A stretch of 64,000 bases of DNA from the NCBI RefSeq assembly GCF_013085545.1, contig NZ_CP039543.1:62001-126000 (forward strand), given 5' to 3'. The translations under genes were made by a program, and so were the position numbers. Below the pieces are notes generated by a model. It was not told where the DNA came from and made no database searches. It saw nothing but the letters and a program-made list of their open reading frames with translations. The stretch is from Oceanidesulfovibrio marinus. Lineage in GTDB: Bacteria > Desulfobacterota > Desulfovibrionia > Desulfovibrionales > Desulfovibrionaceae. This document shows positions 27,565 to 36,307 of the stretch, one piece after another (positions within the stretch are counted from its first letter, which is position 1; each line of letters opens with the position of its first letter).

Positions 27565-27783
27565 TCAGGCGGTTTCGGGCTCGTCGATCTGCTCGACGGA
27601 CAGCGCCCGGAACTGCGGGTAGAACTGCAGCTTCTCCGGCGTGCCGTGCACCAGGTTGGCGACCTTCAGCGCGGCCACCCGTTCACCGATGGCTTCCGTC
27701 TCCATGGTGTCGCGCAGGTTCTCCGAAGTGGCGGTCTTCTCGTCGACGAGCGTCGTGACAAACGTCACCTTGTAGCGGGGCAT
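27565..27783 (-). CDS. Small hypothetical protein, last gene of the FHA-ABC operon
   Basis: This 72-residue protein begins MPRYKVTFVTTLVDEKTATS, with AGGATAGGA upstream of the ATG. It looks like a small soluble alpha/beta protein without signal peptide. It lies 33 bases downstream of the Cys-rich exported protein gene on the same strand, so it is probably the fifth gene of the operon. No family is recognised. Confidence 0.55.
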   Translation of the reverse strand: MPRYKVTFVTTLVDEKTATSENLRDTMETEAIGERVAALKVANLVHGTPEKLQFYPQFRALSVEQIDEPETA

Positions 27784-27816
27784 GGCTGTCCTATCCTCGG
27801 CGAATGGCTGGAAACG

Positions 27817-28287
27817 TCAGTTGCACTGCACGTTGCACAGTTGATAGCTGGCCTGCGCGCGGTTGGAGCATTCCTGGGGCGAGGGCGAAAGACCGCACGA
27901 ATTCAACGTGCTCTGCAGAACGTTGCTGCAGCGTTGGGAACATCTGGAGCGCAGCCTGGTGCGCACTTCGACGCGAACAGTCTTGCCGATGGCCTCGGCC
28001 TGCGGGGTGGCAGGAATGGAAGCGCCGCCCGAATATGTCGACGTGGAGCTGCTTTGCAGGAGCTGGTCCAGAGCTGCCGATGAGGTGCCGCTCTGGGTCT
28101 GGCCGGAAAGGCCCTGGAGGACGTTCTGTACGACCTGCTGCTGCGTCGCGATCTGGTCTTCAATGATGGACTGGCCCGAAATCGCCGCGGCAGGCGGTGC
28201 GCAACAGAGCAGCAGGCCGGACAAAACGCCGGCGGAAAGCGCGCTGCGAAGGGCGGAACGAAGCCATTGTGTGTTGTGAAAGTTCAT
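27817..28287 (-). CDS. Exported Cys-rich protein of the FHA-ABC operon
   Basis: The product has 156 residues from the ATG at 28287, which has AGGTG upstream; a GTG three codons earlier is possible. A signal peptide (LRSALSAGVLSGLLLCCAPPAAA) ends near 35. A Gln/Ser-rich middle (ATQQQVVQNVLQGLSGQTQS) follows. The C-terminal 55 residues hold six Cys in a spaced pattern beginning CSQRCSNVLQ and ending CNVQC, which could make disulfides outside the cytoplasm. The gene starts 12 bases after the ABC transporter gene, so it could be a substrate or partner of that exporter. No known family. Confidence 0.65.
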   Translation of the reverse strand: MNFHNTQWLRSALRSALSAGVLSGLLLCCAPPAAAISGQSIIEDQIATQQQVVQNVLQGLSGQTQSGTSSAALDQLLQSSSTSTYSGGASIPATPQAEAIGKTVRVEVRTRLRSRCSQRCSNVLQSTLNSCGLSPSPQECSNRAQASYQLCNVQCN

Positions 28288-28299
28288 TTGCTTCACCTA

Positions 28300-31200
28300 T
28301 CACTCCATTCCCTGGCTGTCCAGATGGAGCACCTGCCGGGCCGCCCGTTTGAGCCGCCGCCGGGCCATGATGCGTCCTCCGGCCGTGGTGGGTTTGCTGC
28401 GCAGGTTCACCAGGGTGAAGGCGTTGAGTAAAAGCCCCATCAGCACCAGGACGGCGGCGTTGAAGTAGGGCGTGGGAATGCCGAAATGGTAGTACGGGGC
28501 AGGCTTTTCGCGCACGAAGAGCGGCATCTCCAGGCTGTCGTCGGGGTCGATGTGCCCTTCGGCCACAAGCTGCTTGCGGCGGCGTTCCGCCAGCAGCACG
28601 GCGTCGTGTACGTTCTTGTTGCCGAAGGCGTGTTTGCGGTCCTTTCTGAGCTGTTTCAGCTGGCCTTCGAGCGTTTCGATCTCCAGGGACAGCGCCGCGT
28701 CGTCGCCGGATGAACGCTCCCGCAAGGCCTTGCGGCGGCGCAGCTCGTCCAGCAGGGCGGTGTGCGCGGTGTCGTAGCTGTTCATGCTCTCCTGCATCAC
28801 GATGAGCCCCTCGAACGCCCAGCGCGACGGCATGGCCTGGCAGACTTCGGGAATGGGGTTTTCGGTGAACAGCCGGAGCTGCTTGTTCATCTCCTCGTAC
28901 TCGATCAGCGCGCCGCCGAGCACGATCTGCGGGATGAGCAGCAGCGGCACGGCGTTGAGCGCGGCGCGCAGGGACAGCCGCGGCAGCGAGGAGATGGCCA
29001 GCCCCAGGGAGACCCCGGCGAATGAGACGAGGCCCAGGAACAGGAAGTGCTGCAGATAGAGCTCGCGCACGCCGAGTAGCAGAAACGCGGGCACGAGGAA
29101 GAGGGCGTTCTGCAGCAGGGCAAAAGCCATGAGCACCAGGAGCTTGCCGGTCAGGTACACGCGGTTGGGCACGTCCACCATGCGCTCGCGCAGAAACACC
29201 GGCGCATCGGAGACGATCTCGTGCACGGAGCCGGAGAGCGCCAGAAACATGACCGCAATGACGGCGATGAACAGGAAGGTGCGGAAGAGGTCGTTGGTAT
29301 ACAGGGAGTACTCGCCGGCCGGACTGTAGCGCAGCACGAACCCCAGGCCGGCGCCCAGCAGCGGCGCCTCCAGGAAGGTGACGAGCAGGCTGGACTTGTC
29401 GCGCACCTTGTTCAGGCCGTTGCGCGAGGCCAGCGCCGCAATTTGGGAGAAGCGCTCCATGGTCGTGGCCCGGCGCTGCGGCGGCAACTTTTCCTCGGCC
29501 GGCATGCGCACGGACGTAATCCACGCGGACACGACCTTCTGGCGGTAGCGCGCCTTCCAGTACCCCGGGGAGTGCTTGCGCTCGCCAAGCTGCGAGCCGT
29601 CGATGTCCCGCAGGGTTTCCTCCAGCCTGTCCAGCAAGAGCTCCGGCATCACGGTCTTGCAGGACGGGCACTCCACCACATGCCCCTCGCCGGACTCCTC
29701 GTTGCGCGCGCCGTGGCTGCTGAAGTACTCCAACGCCTCGAAGGTGGAGCCGTAGAACGCCAGGCGGCCGCCTTTGTCGATGAGCGCGACCTTGTCGAAG
29801 GCCTTGAACAGCCGCGATCCAGGCTGGTGGAGCACGGAAATCACGATGCGCCCGGTCAGGGCGATGTCGGTGAGGATTTCCAGGATGTGCTCGGAGTCCT
29901 TGGAGGACAGGCCGGACGTGGGCTCGTCCAGAAAGAAGATGGCCGGGTTGCCCAGCAGCTCCAGGCCGATGTTCACCCGCTTGCGCTCGCCGCCGCTGAG
30001 CACCGAGTCCTCCGGCGGCCCCACCCGCGTGTGCGTCTTGTCCCCCATGCGGATGGAGGTGAGCACGGACTCCACCCTCTGGCGCACCTCCTCCTGGTCG
30101 ATCTCCGGAAAGCGCAGCCGCGCGTGGTAGGCCAGGTTCTCGTACACCGTGAGGTTAGGGAAGAGCAGATCTTCCTGCGGCACAAAGCCGATGAGGTCGC
30201 GCAGCCGGTCGAACTGCATGTGTACGTCGATGCCGTCCAGCGTGATGGTGCCGGAGTCCGGCTGCAGGATGCCGGCAAGGACCTTGAGCAGCGTGGACTT
30301 GCCGCTGCCGGACGGCCCCATGATGCAGACCATCTCGCCGTACTCGGCCTCCAGGGAGACCTCGTCCAGAGCGCCGCCGCCGGAGGAAAGGAACCCGCCG
30401 TGCTGGCCGTGGCTGACGCGCTCCGCCGTGAGCTTGCGGAAGCTGAAGCGCTCGGCCTCGTAGCGCATGTTTTCGAGATCGATCTCGATGAACGTATCGC
30501 GCAGGTAGAGCACGTCGCCATGCTCCACGCGGTCGCCTGCAGCGATGCTGCGGCCGTTGAGGTAGGCCTGGTACGGGCAGTCGCCGGGCTCGAAGGACAG
30601 CCCGCCGTGGCGGCGCATCAGGTGGGCGCTCCAGCGCCGGGGCAGATTGTCCGCAATGTGCACGGCGCTTTTGGCGTCGTTGGCCATGGTCAGGGCCACG
30701 CGGCCGGAGCCTAGGGGGCCGGCCCGGCGGGCGGCCAGCAGGTGGAACATCTCGCGCGGATCGATCTTGAAGCCATTGACGAAGATGGTGTCGTCCAGGC
30801 CGATCTCGTGGTCCTTCATCAGGTTCGGGCGGGACCGGAGCTGCGCGCCGTTGACCATGACCAGCGCCTTGATGTCGAGCTGGGTGATGGTCAGCCGCGT
30901 GTCGTCCAGGCGGAAGCGGACGATGTCCTCGTCCTTGAGCTGGCGCGAAAGCGCCAGGGTGAAGCCCTGCCGGCGGATGGCCAGGGAGGTCTCGGGCGTG
31001 TGCGCCTTGACGCTGAAGTACGCGGACAGATCGCTGGAGCGCAGCACGGTATCGCCGATCTGGATGGTGGAGTGGAGCGAAAGGCGCGTGGTGAAGGCCC
31101 GGGTCAGGGCGTGGCCGTCCACTAGCACCCGGATGCCGGCAGGCTCCGTATGACGCGCAGCGATGAGCAGCAGGTTGTGCGTCTTGTAGGCCACGATATC

Positions 31201-31734
31201 CAGGCCGGGGTAGGGCAGCAGGATGTCGGCCCGCTCCGGATCGCCGGAGATGACCAGGTCCAGCAGGCTCGATTTTTCGAGAATCCAGCCCGGCGTTTCG
31301 CTTACGCCGGCGGAGTGCTCCAGAAAGGCCACGTCTTCCGGCGTGATGCTGACGAAGGAGGCCACGGTGCGCGCCGTGCGCAGGGCGAGGTCGCCCATGC
31401 CGGCGGCGGCCACGAACTCGTAGGCCGTGAGCAGGCCGGCAATGCGCTCGGGGTAGTTCAGCCGCTCCCGCAAGGAGGCGGTGAATTGCTCCAGGTCAAC
31501 CGGACGGGTGACGAGCTCCTCGTATGTCTCCAGAAAAAAAGCGGTGATGTCTTGCGGATAAAGGGATTCGTAAAAGGTCCAGACAAAGGCGCGGGCTCGT
31601 GTGGCGATCTCGTCCGACTCCGACTCGCCCACCTGCGCGATGACCGCCAGCAGCTCCAGCGTCCGCATGGCCAGACTCTGGGACAAGGCGCTGCGGATGT
31701 CGGGGTCGAGTTCGATGACGCCGGAAAAATGCAT
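28300..31734 (-). CDS. FHA-domain ABC transporter (ABCG-like, ATPase fused to membrane domain)
   Basis: The protein has 1144 residues. An N-terminal helical region of about 150 residues is followed by several FHA-like beta segments (about 170-440, such as RVLVDGHALTRAF, TIFVNGFKI, AYLNGRSIAAGD). The ABC ATPase (about 450-665) has Walker A GPSGSGKST near 473, signature LSGGERKRVNIG and Walker B AIFFLDEPTSGLSS. A Cys pair (VECPSCKTVMPE) follows the ATPase. The C-terminal half is an ABC2-type membrane domain with about six helices (for example FLFIAVIAVMFLAL and LLLIPQIVLGGALIEY). ABCG-like half transporters usually dimerise and export lipids or hydrophobic compounds. FHA domains bind phospho-Thr, but no kinase gene is in view. 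It is the third gene of a tight five-gene leftward operon. Confidence 0.9.
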   Translation of the reverse strand: MHFSGVIELDPDIRSALSQSLAMRTLELLAVIAQVGESESDEIATRARAFVWTFYESLYPQDITAFFLETYEELVTRPVDLEQFTASLRERLNYPERIAGLLTAYEFVAAAGMGDLALRTARTVASFVSITPEDVAFLEHSAGVSETPGWILEKSSLLDLVISGDPERADILLPYPGLDIVAYKTHNLLLIAARHTEPAGIRVLVDGHALTRAFTTRLSLHSTIQIGDTVLRSSDLSAYFSVKAHTPETSLAIRRQGFTLALSRQLKDEDIVRFRLDDTRLTITQLDIKALVMVNGAQLRSRPNLMKDHEIGLDDTIFVNGFKIDPREMFHLLAARRAGPLGSGRVALTMANDAKSAVHIADNLPRRWSAHLMRRHGGLSFEPGDCPYQAYLNGRSIAAGDRVEHGDVLYLRDTFIEIDLENMRYEAERFSFRKLTAERVSHGQHGGFLSSGGGALDEVSLEAEYGEMVCIMGPSGSGKSTLLKVLAGILQPDSGTITLDGIDVHMQFDRLRDLIGFVPQEDLLFPNLTVYENLAYHARLRFPEIDQEEVRQRVESVLTSIRMGDKTHTRVGPPEDSVLSGGERKRVNIGLELLGNPAIFFLDEPTSGLSSKDSEHILEILTDIALTGRIVISVLHQPGSRLFKAFDKVALIDKGGRLAFYGSTFEALEYFSSHGARNEESGEGHVVECPSCKTVMPELLLDRLEETLRDIDGSQLGERKHSPGYWKARYRQKVVSAWITSVRMPAEEKLPPQRRATTMERFSQIAALASRNGLNKVRDKSSLLVTFLEAPLLGAGLGFVLRYSPAGEYSLYTNDLFRTFLFIAVIAVMFLALSGSVHEIVSDAPVFLRERMVDVPNRVYLTGKLLVLMAFALLQNALFLVPAFLLLGVRELYLQHFLFLGLVSFAGVSLGLAISSLPRLSLRAALNAVPLLLIPQIVLGGALIEYEEMNKQLRLFTENPIPEVCQAMPSRWAFEGLIVMQESMNSYDTAHTALLDELRRRKALRERSSGDDAALSLEIETLEGQLKQLRKDRKHAFGNKNVHDAVLLAERRRKQLVAEGHIDPDDSLEMPLFVREKPAPYYHFGIPTPYFNAAVLVLMGLLLNAFTLVNLRSKPTTAGGRIMARRRLKRAARQVLHLDSQGME

Positions 31735-31761
31735 GGGACGGCTGCGCCGTTGAAGGATGGC

Positions 31762-32223
31762 TTACTTGTAGCCCGTTATCAGGAACCAGCCCGCGCCGTT
31801 GGGGCCGGCGCCGGTTATGGTGACCTGGACATGGTACGAACCGCTCCAGAACACCTGGAATAACGCTTCGGCCTGGCGGAGCTGCCTGTTGTCCGAGGTG
31901 ACGAGCTGCCAGTTCTCGTCGAACACGCGGATTTCGATGCCGCTCAGGTCCTTGTCCCCGGCGGCGTAGAACACGTAGTCCACCCCGGCGGAAAGCTGGG
32001 TGGTGAAGTAGTAGGACTCGCCGGTGTACAGCGCGCCCATCTGCAGCTCGCGGATGGCGTAGCCGTCCTCGGCGTAGTCGGCCATGGCCGCGGAGGAGTG
32101 CTGCACCAGCTCGCGCCGCCGCTGATCGTTGATCCTCTGGCCGTACAGGGGCTGCGCGGCGATGAGTACCGCCGCCATGAGGAGCCAGATGCCCCCGATG
32201 GTGTGCCGTCTCGGCGTTCTCAT
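31762..32223 (-). CDS. Exported beta-rich protein of the FHA-ABC operon
   Basis: The product has 153 residues. The ATG at 32223 overlaps the stop of the preceding gene in ATGA, a sign of translational coupling. A signal peptide (IGGIWLLMAAVLIAAQPLYG) ends near 29. The mature part looks beta-rich (ESYYFTTQLSAGVDYVFYAA, GIEIRVFDENWQLV, SGSYHVQVTITGAG). This pattern resembles small pre-peptidase-type or jelly-roll domains that bind ligands outside the cell; that likeness is weak. The gene ends 27 bases before the transporter start and is likely a periplasmic partner. Confidence 0.7.
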   Translation of the reverse strand: MRTPRRHTIGGIWLLMAAVLIAAQPLYGQRINDQRRRELVQHSSAAMADYAEDGYAIRELQMGALYTGESYYFTTQLSAGVDYVFYAAGDKDLSGIEIRVFDENWQLVTSDNRQLRQAEALFQVFWSGSYHVQVTITGAGPNGAGWFLITGYK

Positions 32224-33074
32224 CCCGCTTCGATTTCCTCGACAAGCGTCTCGGACAGCTTGTGCAGCGTTGTGACGTTCTTCTGCGGGACAGGTTCTCC
32301 GAAGTCCACGTCGATCAGATTGCGGATGCTTTCGAGCTCAATAGAGAGCCGCTGCACCGCCGGGTGGTTGCGCATTTCGGGCCTGAGCGCCTGGATGCGC
32401 GTGATGAAATGCTTGACCAACGCAGGCTGGTGGAGCAGCGACGAGGCCCGCGGATCGTAGGACATCTCCAGCGTGGCCGTGGTGGCGCGCAGACCCTCCA
32501 GCCAGCCGCCGGCGCTGACCAGCAGGGCAAGGTCCTGGTCGCCCAGGCGCTCCATCTCGGCGATGATCTTGCGGCGCAGGCTGTCCAGCTCCATGCGCAG
32601 CGCGTCCCACTCCTCGCGGCTGGCCATCTCTTCGATGCGCCGGCCCTCGGCCAGCAGCGTCTCGCCCACCATCAGCTCCTCGGCCAGGGGCATGATCACT
32701 GAGATCATCTCGCCCAGCTTGGCCTTGTCGCGCGCCTGGATGGCGAGGAACCCGTCGGCGGCGCGCACCCCCAGGTTCAGGGCACGCAACACGTTGTCCG
32801 GGTAGTCGTAACGCGTGTCGAAGCTCGCGGCGCCGCTCCAGTCGCGCACGCCCATCCTGTCCAGGGCGGCGAAGATCTCGCCTGGCGAAGGCATCAACAC
32901 GCGCTCTTCAAACAGGACTTTTTCGGATTCGGGAATCACAGAGGACTTGGCGGAAAGCTCCATGGCGGGCGTGGTGATCGCCGCAGCGAGAGTGAGTCCG
33001 ATGAGCGGACGGAGCACCAGGCGACGCACGGAGGAGCCGCGCTTCGTACCGGATGCAGAGGGAAATGGATGCAT
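32220..33074 (-). CDS. Exported helical protein, first gene of the FHA-ABC operon
   Basis: The product has 284 residues, with AGGAAAG upstream of the ATG at 33074. The N-terminus has several Arg then a hydrophobic stretch (LRPLIGLTLAAAITTPAMEL), a likely signal peptide or anchor. The rest is almost all helix (EEWDALRMELDSLRRKIIAE, HPAVQRLSIELESIRNLIDV). No catalytic motif is seen and no family is recognised. Head position in the operon and the ATGA overlap with the next gene suggest equal amounts of the two exported proteins, perhaps as a periplasmic complex with the transporter. Confidence 0.7.
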   Translation of the reverse strand: MHPFPSASGTKRGSSVRRLVLRPLIGLTLAAAITTPAMELSAKSSVIPESEKVLFEERVLMPSPGEIFAALDRMGVRDWSGAASFDTRYDYPDNVLRALNLGVRAADGFLAIQARDKAKLGEMISVIMPLAEELMVGETLLAEGRRIEEMASREEWDALRMELDSLRRKIIAEMERLGDQDLALLVSAGGWLEGLRATTATLEMSYDPRASSLLHQPALVKHFITRIQALRPEMRNHPAVQRLSIELESIRNLIDVDFGEPVPQKNVTTLHKLSETLVEEIEAG

Positions 33075-33284
33075 GGAATCGCTTTCCTGGCTCGTGACGG
33101 TCTGAAATTAGAGATTCTATCTAAGCCATGCAGGCCGGAAGTGCAATCCCAATAGGGCCCGCCGCATGCCGGAGGAAGCGTTTCCGCGTGGTGGGAGGCG
33201 CTACGGCCGACGCATACTCGCACCTGGTTCGCAATGCCAACGGCGCCGCATGGAAATGGCGCCCCAAACACGAGCGAGGTGCAC

Positions 33285-34004
33285 ATGGACGACTCGAAAA
33301 AGGACGCCTTGGCCATTCTGGCCGGGCCACCCACCAACAAGGAACAGGGAAAAAGCGGCGAGCCCGACGGCGATGATGCCAGGCTGCAGGACAAGGAGAA
33401 CGAAGCCGCCGCGCTGCGTGAGAAGGTGAACAGCCTCGTCGCCGCCAACGAGGAGCTGCGGGTACGCAACAAGCAGCTCGCGGCCCAGGTGGAACAGGTC
33501 GCCCAGACTTCCGGGAAAGCCGACACGCCCGAGGCCGGCTCGACAAAGAACACCGCTGCGGCCATGCGCCTGGCAGAGAGGCTGGCCAAGCGCGAGGAGC
33601 AGATTCGCACGCTGCTGGTGCGCAACGCCGTGGCCTCCAGCAAGTTCATTCGGGAAAAAACCCTGCTGCCGCCCGGCGTGGCCCTGGACGTCTTTTCCCG
33701 CATCTTCACCGTGGAGGAGATGGACGGAAAGCTCGTGCCCGTGGCGCATCTGCCCACCGGCGAGCCCATCATGTCGCGCATCGAGCCGGGCAAGCCGGCC
33801 GGCACCGAGGAAGCGCTGGAGATCTACATCCTCAACCACTTCCCGGAGCGCGACTCCATCCTCAGGGGCGGGGCCGGCGGCTCCGGCGCCGGCGGCAACC
33901 AGGAGCGCCGCTCCGCCTCGCCGGGCTCCATTGCCCGCGGCGACAGCCGCGCCTTCAGCAAGAACCTCGAAGCCATCGCAGCCGGCACGGTGAGCGTGGT
34001 CTAG
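33285..34004 (+). CDS. Phage scaffolding protein
   Basis: The product has 239 residues from the ATG at 33285 (GAGGTG upstream); the frame is open 17 codons earlier without support. The N-terminal half is charged with a coiled coil (NEAAALREKVNSLVAANEEL), then KREEQIRTLLVRNAVASSKF. The C-terminus is Gly/Ser-rich and basic. Composition, size and position directly before the coat gene fit a head scaffold. It should guide coat assembly and leave or be lost on DNA packaging. This restarts the P22-type series (portal, scaffold, coat) left off at 23619. Confidence 0.7.
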   Translation: MDDSKKDALAILAGPPTNKEQGKSGEPDGDDARLQDKENEAAALREKVNSLVAANEELRVRNKQLAAQVEQVAQTSGKADTPEAGSTKNTAAAMRLAERLAKREEQIRTLLVRNAVASSKFIREKTLLPPGVALDVFSRIFTVEEMDGKLVPVAHLPTGEPIMSRIEPGKPAGTEEALEIYILNHFPERDSILRGGAGGSGAGGNQERRSASPGSIARGDSRAFSKNLEAIAAGTVSVV

Positions 34005-34063
34005 CCGCCTGGCAACCCCCATCGGAATCACACCATTTCCATACTATCAGGAGGATCTGACAG

Positions 34064-35218
34064 ATGCCCAACGACCTTTCCGCCGTCACTCCCAAGCTGC
34101 TCGCCCAGGGCCTGCTCGCCCTGCGCGAGACGTGCGTCATGCCGCGGCTGGTGAACTCCGACTACGGCCACACCGCCGCCTCGCGCGGCGCGGTCATCGA
34201 TGTGCCTGTGCCCTCGGCCATCGCCAGCACCCCGGTGAACCCGGCCAACACCGCGCCGGACCCGGCGAACCTCACCCCCAGCTCCGTGGCCATCACCATG
34301 GACCAGTGGCGCGAAGCTCCCTTCACCCTCTCGGACAAGGACCTCGCCAATGTCTTCGACGGCGTGATCCCCATGCAGGCCTCCGAGGCCATCAAGGCAC
34401 TGGCCAACTACGTGGACGCCTACCTGCTGGGCCTGTACACCGGCTGCCCCTATCTGGTGGGCGAGCCGGGCCTCACGCCCTTCGGAACCAGCGTGGCCGA
34501 GGCCACGGCGGCGCGCAAGATGCTCAACAACAACCTCGCGCCCCTGCAGGACCGCCGCATGGTCATCGACTCCGACGCCGAGGCCAGCGCCCTGGGGCTG
34601 CGCGCCTTCCAGGACGCCTCCTTCTCCGGCGACGCCTCGGCCATCAACGAGGGCCAGATCAACCGCAAGCTCGGCTTTGACTGGTTCCTGGACCAGAACG
34701 TGCCCACCCACATGGCCGGCACCGTGGGCGGCACCGAGGCCAGCCCCACCACCATCGGCAGCGGCATGGCCCACGCCGTGGGCGAGACCAGCCTGAGCGT
34801 TACCGTGGGCGCGGACAACGGCCTCAGCCTGAAGAGGGGGGACGTGCTGACCATCGCCGGAGACTCCAGCCCGTACGCCGTGGCCCAGGACGTGACCATC
34901 GCGGCCGACGAAAGCGGCGTGGTGTCCATCCTCGGCGGTCTCAAAAAGCCCCTGGCCGGTGACGAGGCCGTGTCCGCAGCCGGCGACCACGTGGTGAACC
35001 TGGCCTTCCACCGCGACGCCATCGCCTTTGCCAACCGGCCCCTGGCCGACAACACCGAGGGCCTGGGCAATCTGGTGCAGACCGCCACGGACGCCGTGTC
35101 CGGCCTGTCACTGCGTCTGGAGATCTCGCGGGAGTACAAGCGCACGCGCTACTCCTTCGACATCCTCTTTGGCGCGGCTCTTGTCCGACCGGAGCTGGCC
35201 TGCCGCGTGGCCGGCTAG
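34064..35218 (+). CDS. Major capsid protein, P22 coat family
   Basis: The product has 384 residues; AGGAGG is well placed before the ATG at 34064. The N-terminus (LLAQGLLALRETCVMPRLVN), the strand region ITMDQWREAPFTLSDKDLAN and the end SLRLEISREYKRTRYSFDIL, then GAALVRPELACRV, match P22 gp5-like coat proteins. These have the HK97 fold with an added insertion domain. A central Gly/Ala/Asp-rich part (about 225-300) may be that insertion or a decoration-like loop. The TAG stop abuts a dispersed repeat. It forms the phage head shell. Confidence 0.87.
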   Translation: MPNDLSAVTPKLLAQGLLALRETCVMPRLVNSDYGHTAASRGAVIDVPVPSAIASTPVNPANTAPDPANLTPSSVAITMDQWREAPFTLSDKDLANVFDGVIPMQASEAIKALANYVDAYLLGLYTGCPYLVGEPGLTPFGTSVAEATAARKMLNNNLAPLQDRRMVIDSDAEASALGLRAFQDASFSGDASAINEGQINRKLGFDWFLDQNVPTHMAGTVGGTEASPTTIGSGMAHAVGETSLSVTVGADNGLSLKRGDVLTIAGDSSPYAVAQDVTIAADESGVVSILGGLKKPLAGDEAVSAAGDHVVNLAFHRDAIAFANRPLADNTEGLGNLVQTATDAVSGLSLRLEISREYKRTRYSFDILFGAALVRPELACRVAG

Positions 35219-35340
35219 CAGGCTGCCCAAACTCCCGCGCTGGCTGCGTTGCTCGAAAAGCTCAAACCCTTACGTACCTCATGTACGCCACGGTCTTGAT
35301 CGTTTCGTGCGCCTTGCCAGCGCGGTTTTTGAGCAGCCTG
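35219..35340. repeat. 122-bp dispersed repeat, copy 1
   Basis: The unit begins CAGGCTGCCCAAAC directly after the coat gene TAG and ends GAGCAGCCTG. Its two ends (about 25 bases each) are imperfect inverted repeats of each other, and a smaller palindrome (CGTAC-CTCAT-GTACG) sits in the middle. It matches copy 2 at 116 of 122 positions by eye. Confidence 0.9.
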
Positions 35341-35370
35341 CAGGAAAGGAGGGCGTTGCCTGTCGGCTGG

Positions 35371-35492
35371 CAGGTTGCCCAAACTCCCGCGCTGGCTGCG
35401 TTGCTCGGAAAGCTCAAACCCTTACGTACCGCATGTACGCCACGGTCTTGATCTTTTCGTGCGCCTTGCCAGCGCGGTTTTTGAATAGCCTG
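35371..35492. repeat. 122-bp dispersed repeat, copy 2
   Basis: This is the second direct copy, 30 bases after the first and in the same orientation (CAGGTTGCCC to ATAGCCTG). The two copies form most of the gene-free gap 35219-35573 inside the phage head operon. The remaining 81 bases before 35574 hold only an AAGGGAG ribosome-binding site. Confidence 0.9.
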
Positions 35493-35573
35493 ACGGAAGA
35501 TGTGTGTTTCAACGGCAGGCTGCAACTCACGGGGGCGGCTACCCGCCGTCCCCCATTGTACTGAAGGGAGCCC

Positions 35574-35843
35574 ATGCACAAGTCACCGAAGACTGTAGCC
35601 ATCCGCACGCCAAAGGGCCGCCGGGCCGTTATTCCCGCCGTGGACTTCAACCCCGCCGCCCATGTCCTCTGGCAGGACGATGCGCCGGACATGGAGGTGG
35701 AGGCACCGTCCCTCGGCACGATGCGTCTGGCCGAGCTTCGGGACATGGCCCGCGCGCTGCGCATTCCCGGCCGCGGCGGCTGGCGCGCCAAGAGCGATCT
35801 ACGGGCCGGCATTGCCGCGCATCTGAAGAACAAGGAGGGCTGA
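35574..35843 (+). CDS. Small phage protein with Rho-N/SAP-like C-terminus
   Basis: The product has 89 residues with AAGGGAG before the ATG. The N-terminal part is basic (SPKTVAIRTPKGRRAVIPA). The C-terminal 40 residues (MRLAELRDMARALRIPGRGG, then AKSDLRAGIAAHLK) look like the two-helix Rho-N/HeH/SAP motif often present in small phage head-region proteins. It lies between coat and head completion genes. A role in head or DNA binding is an inference. Confidence 0.65.
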   Translation: MHKSPKTVAIRTPKGRRAVIPAVDFNPAAHVLWQDDAPDMEVEAPSLGTMRLAELRDMARALRIPGRGGWRAKSDLRAGIAAHLKNKEG

Positions 35844-35847
35844 TTCC

Positions 35848-36300
35848 ATGACTTTCTGTACCGACAGCGACCTGACGGCCGTGGCCGCCGACGTGCGCCA
35901 CCTGGTGCCGGCGGAGCTGGACGACTGGTCCGTGCAACGCGCCCTGGGCGAGGAGGCCGTGCTGCGCGACCTTTCCCGCGTGTGGTACGGCCCGGCGGCC
36001 AGGGCCCGCGGCATCGACCCGGCCGCTGTGCCGCTCGATCCGTCCCGGCTTACTTCCGCGGAGATCAGGCCCCTGGCCGTGCTCAAGAGCCTGGAGGTGG
36101 TCTACGGCTACCTGGCCAAGCCGGGTTCGCGCGAGGCCGATGGCTTTGAGCGCAGCGCCGACCGCTACCACCGTCGTTACGGCGAGGAGCTGAACAGCAT
36201 CGCCACGGCCGGCCTTTCCTACGACTGGGACGCGTCCGGTGTGGTAGAAACCGGCGAGACCTCCGCGTCCAGAACGCCGCGGCGACTGGCACGATCCTGA
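35848..36300 (+). CDS. Probable phage head completion (head-tail adaptor) protein
   Basis: The 150-residue product starts 4 bases after the previous gene. It is mainly helical (FCTDSDLTAVAADVRHLVPA, EIRPLAVLKSLEVVYGYLAK, FERSADRYHRRYGEELNSIA), the pattern of small gp6/gp4-type adaptors that attach to the portal. Size and position after the coat gene support this. No exact family is recognised. Confidence 0.5.
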   Translation: MTFCTDSDLTAVAADVRHLVPAELDDWSVQRALGEEAVLRDLSRVWYGPAARARGIDPAAVPLDPSRLTSAEIRPLAVLKSLEVVYGYLAKPGSREADGFERSADRYHRRYGEELNSIATAGLSYDWDASGVVETGETSASRTPRRLARS

Positions 36301-36307
36301 GGCGACA

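Noticed and set aside
33128-33376. A small rightward frame overlapping the scaffold gene start
   Set aside because: There is no ribosome-binding site and it turns into an Arg-rich shadow of the scaffold gene. It might be the remnant of a phage gene cut at the junction, but this cannot be supported.
35219-35492. The two 122-bp units as a CRISPR-like array
   Set aside because: The units are long, imperfect and only two, with one 30-base spacer and no cas genes. They are a dispersed repeat with inverted ends.
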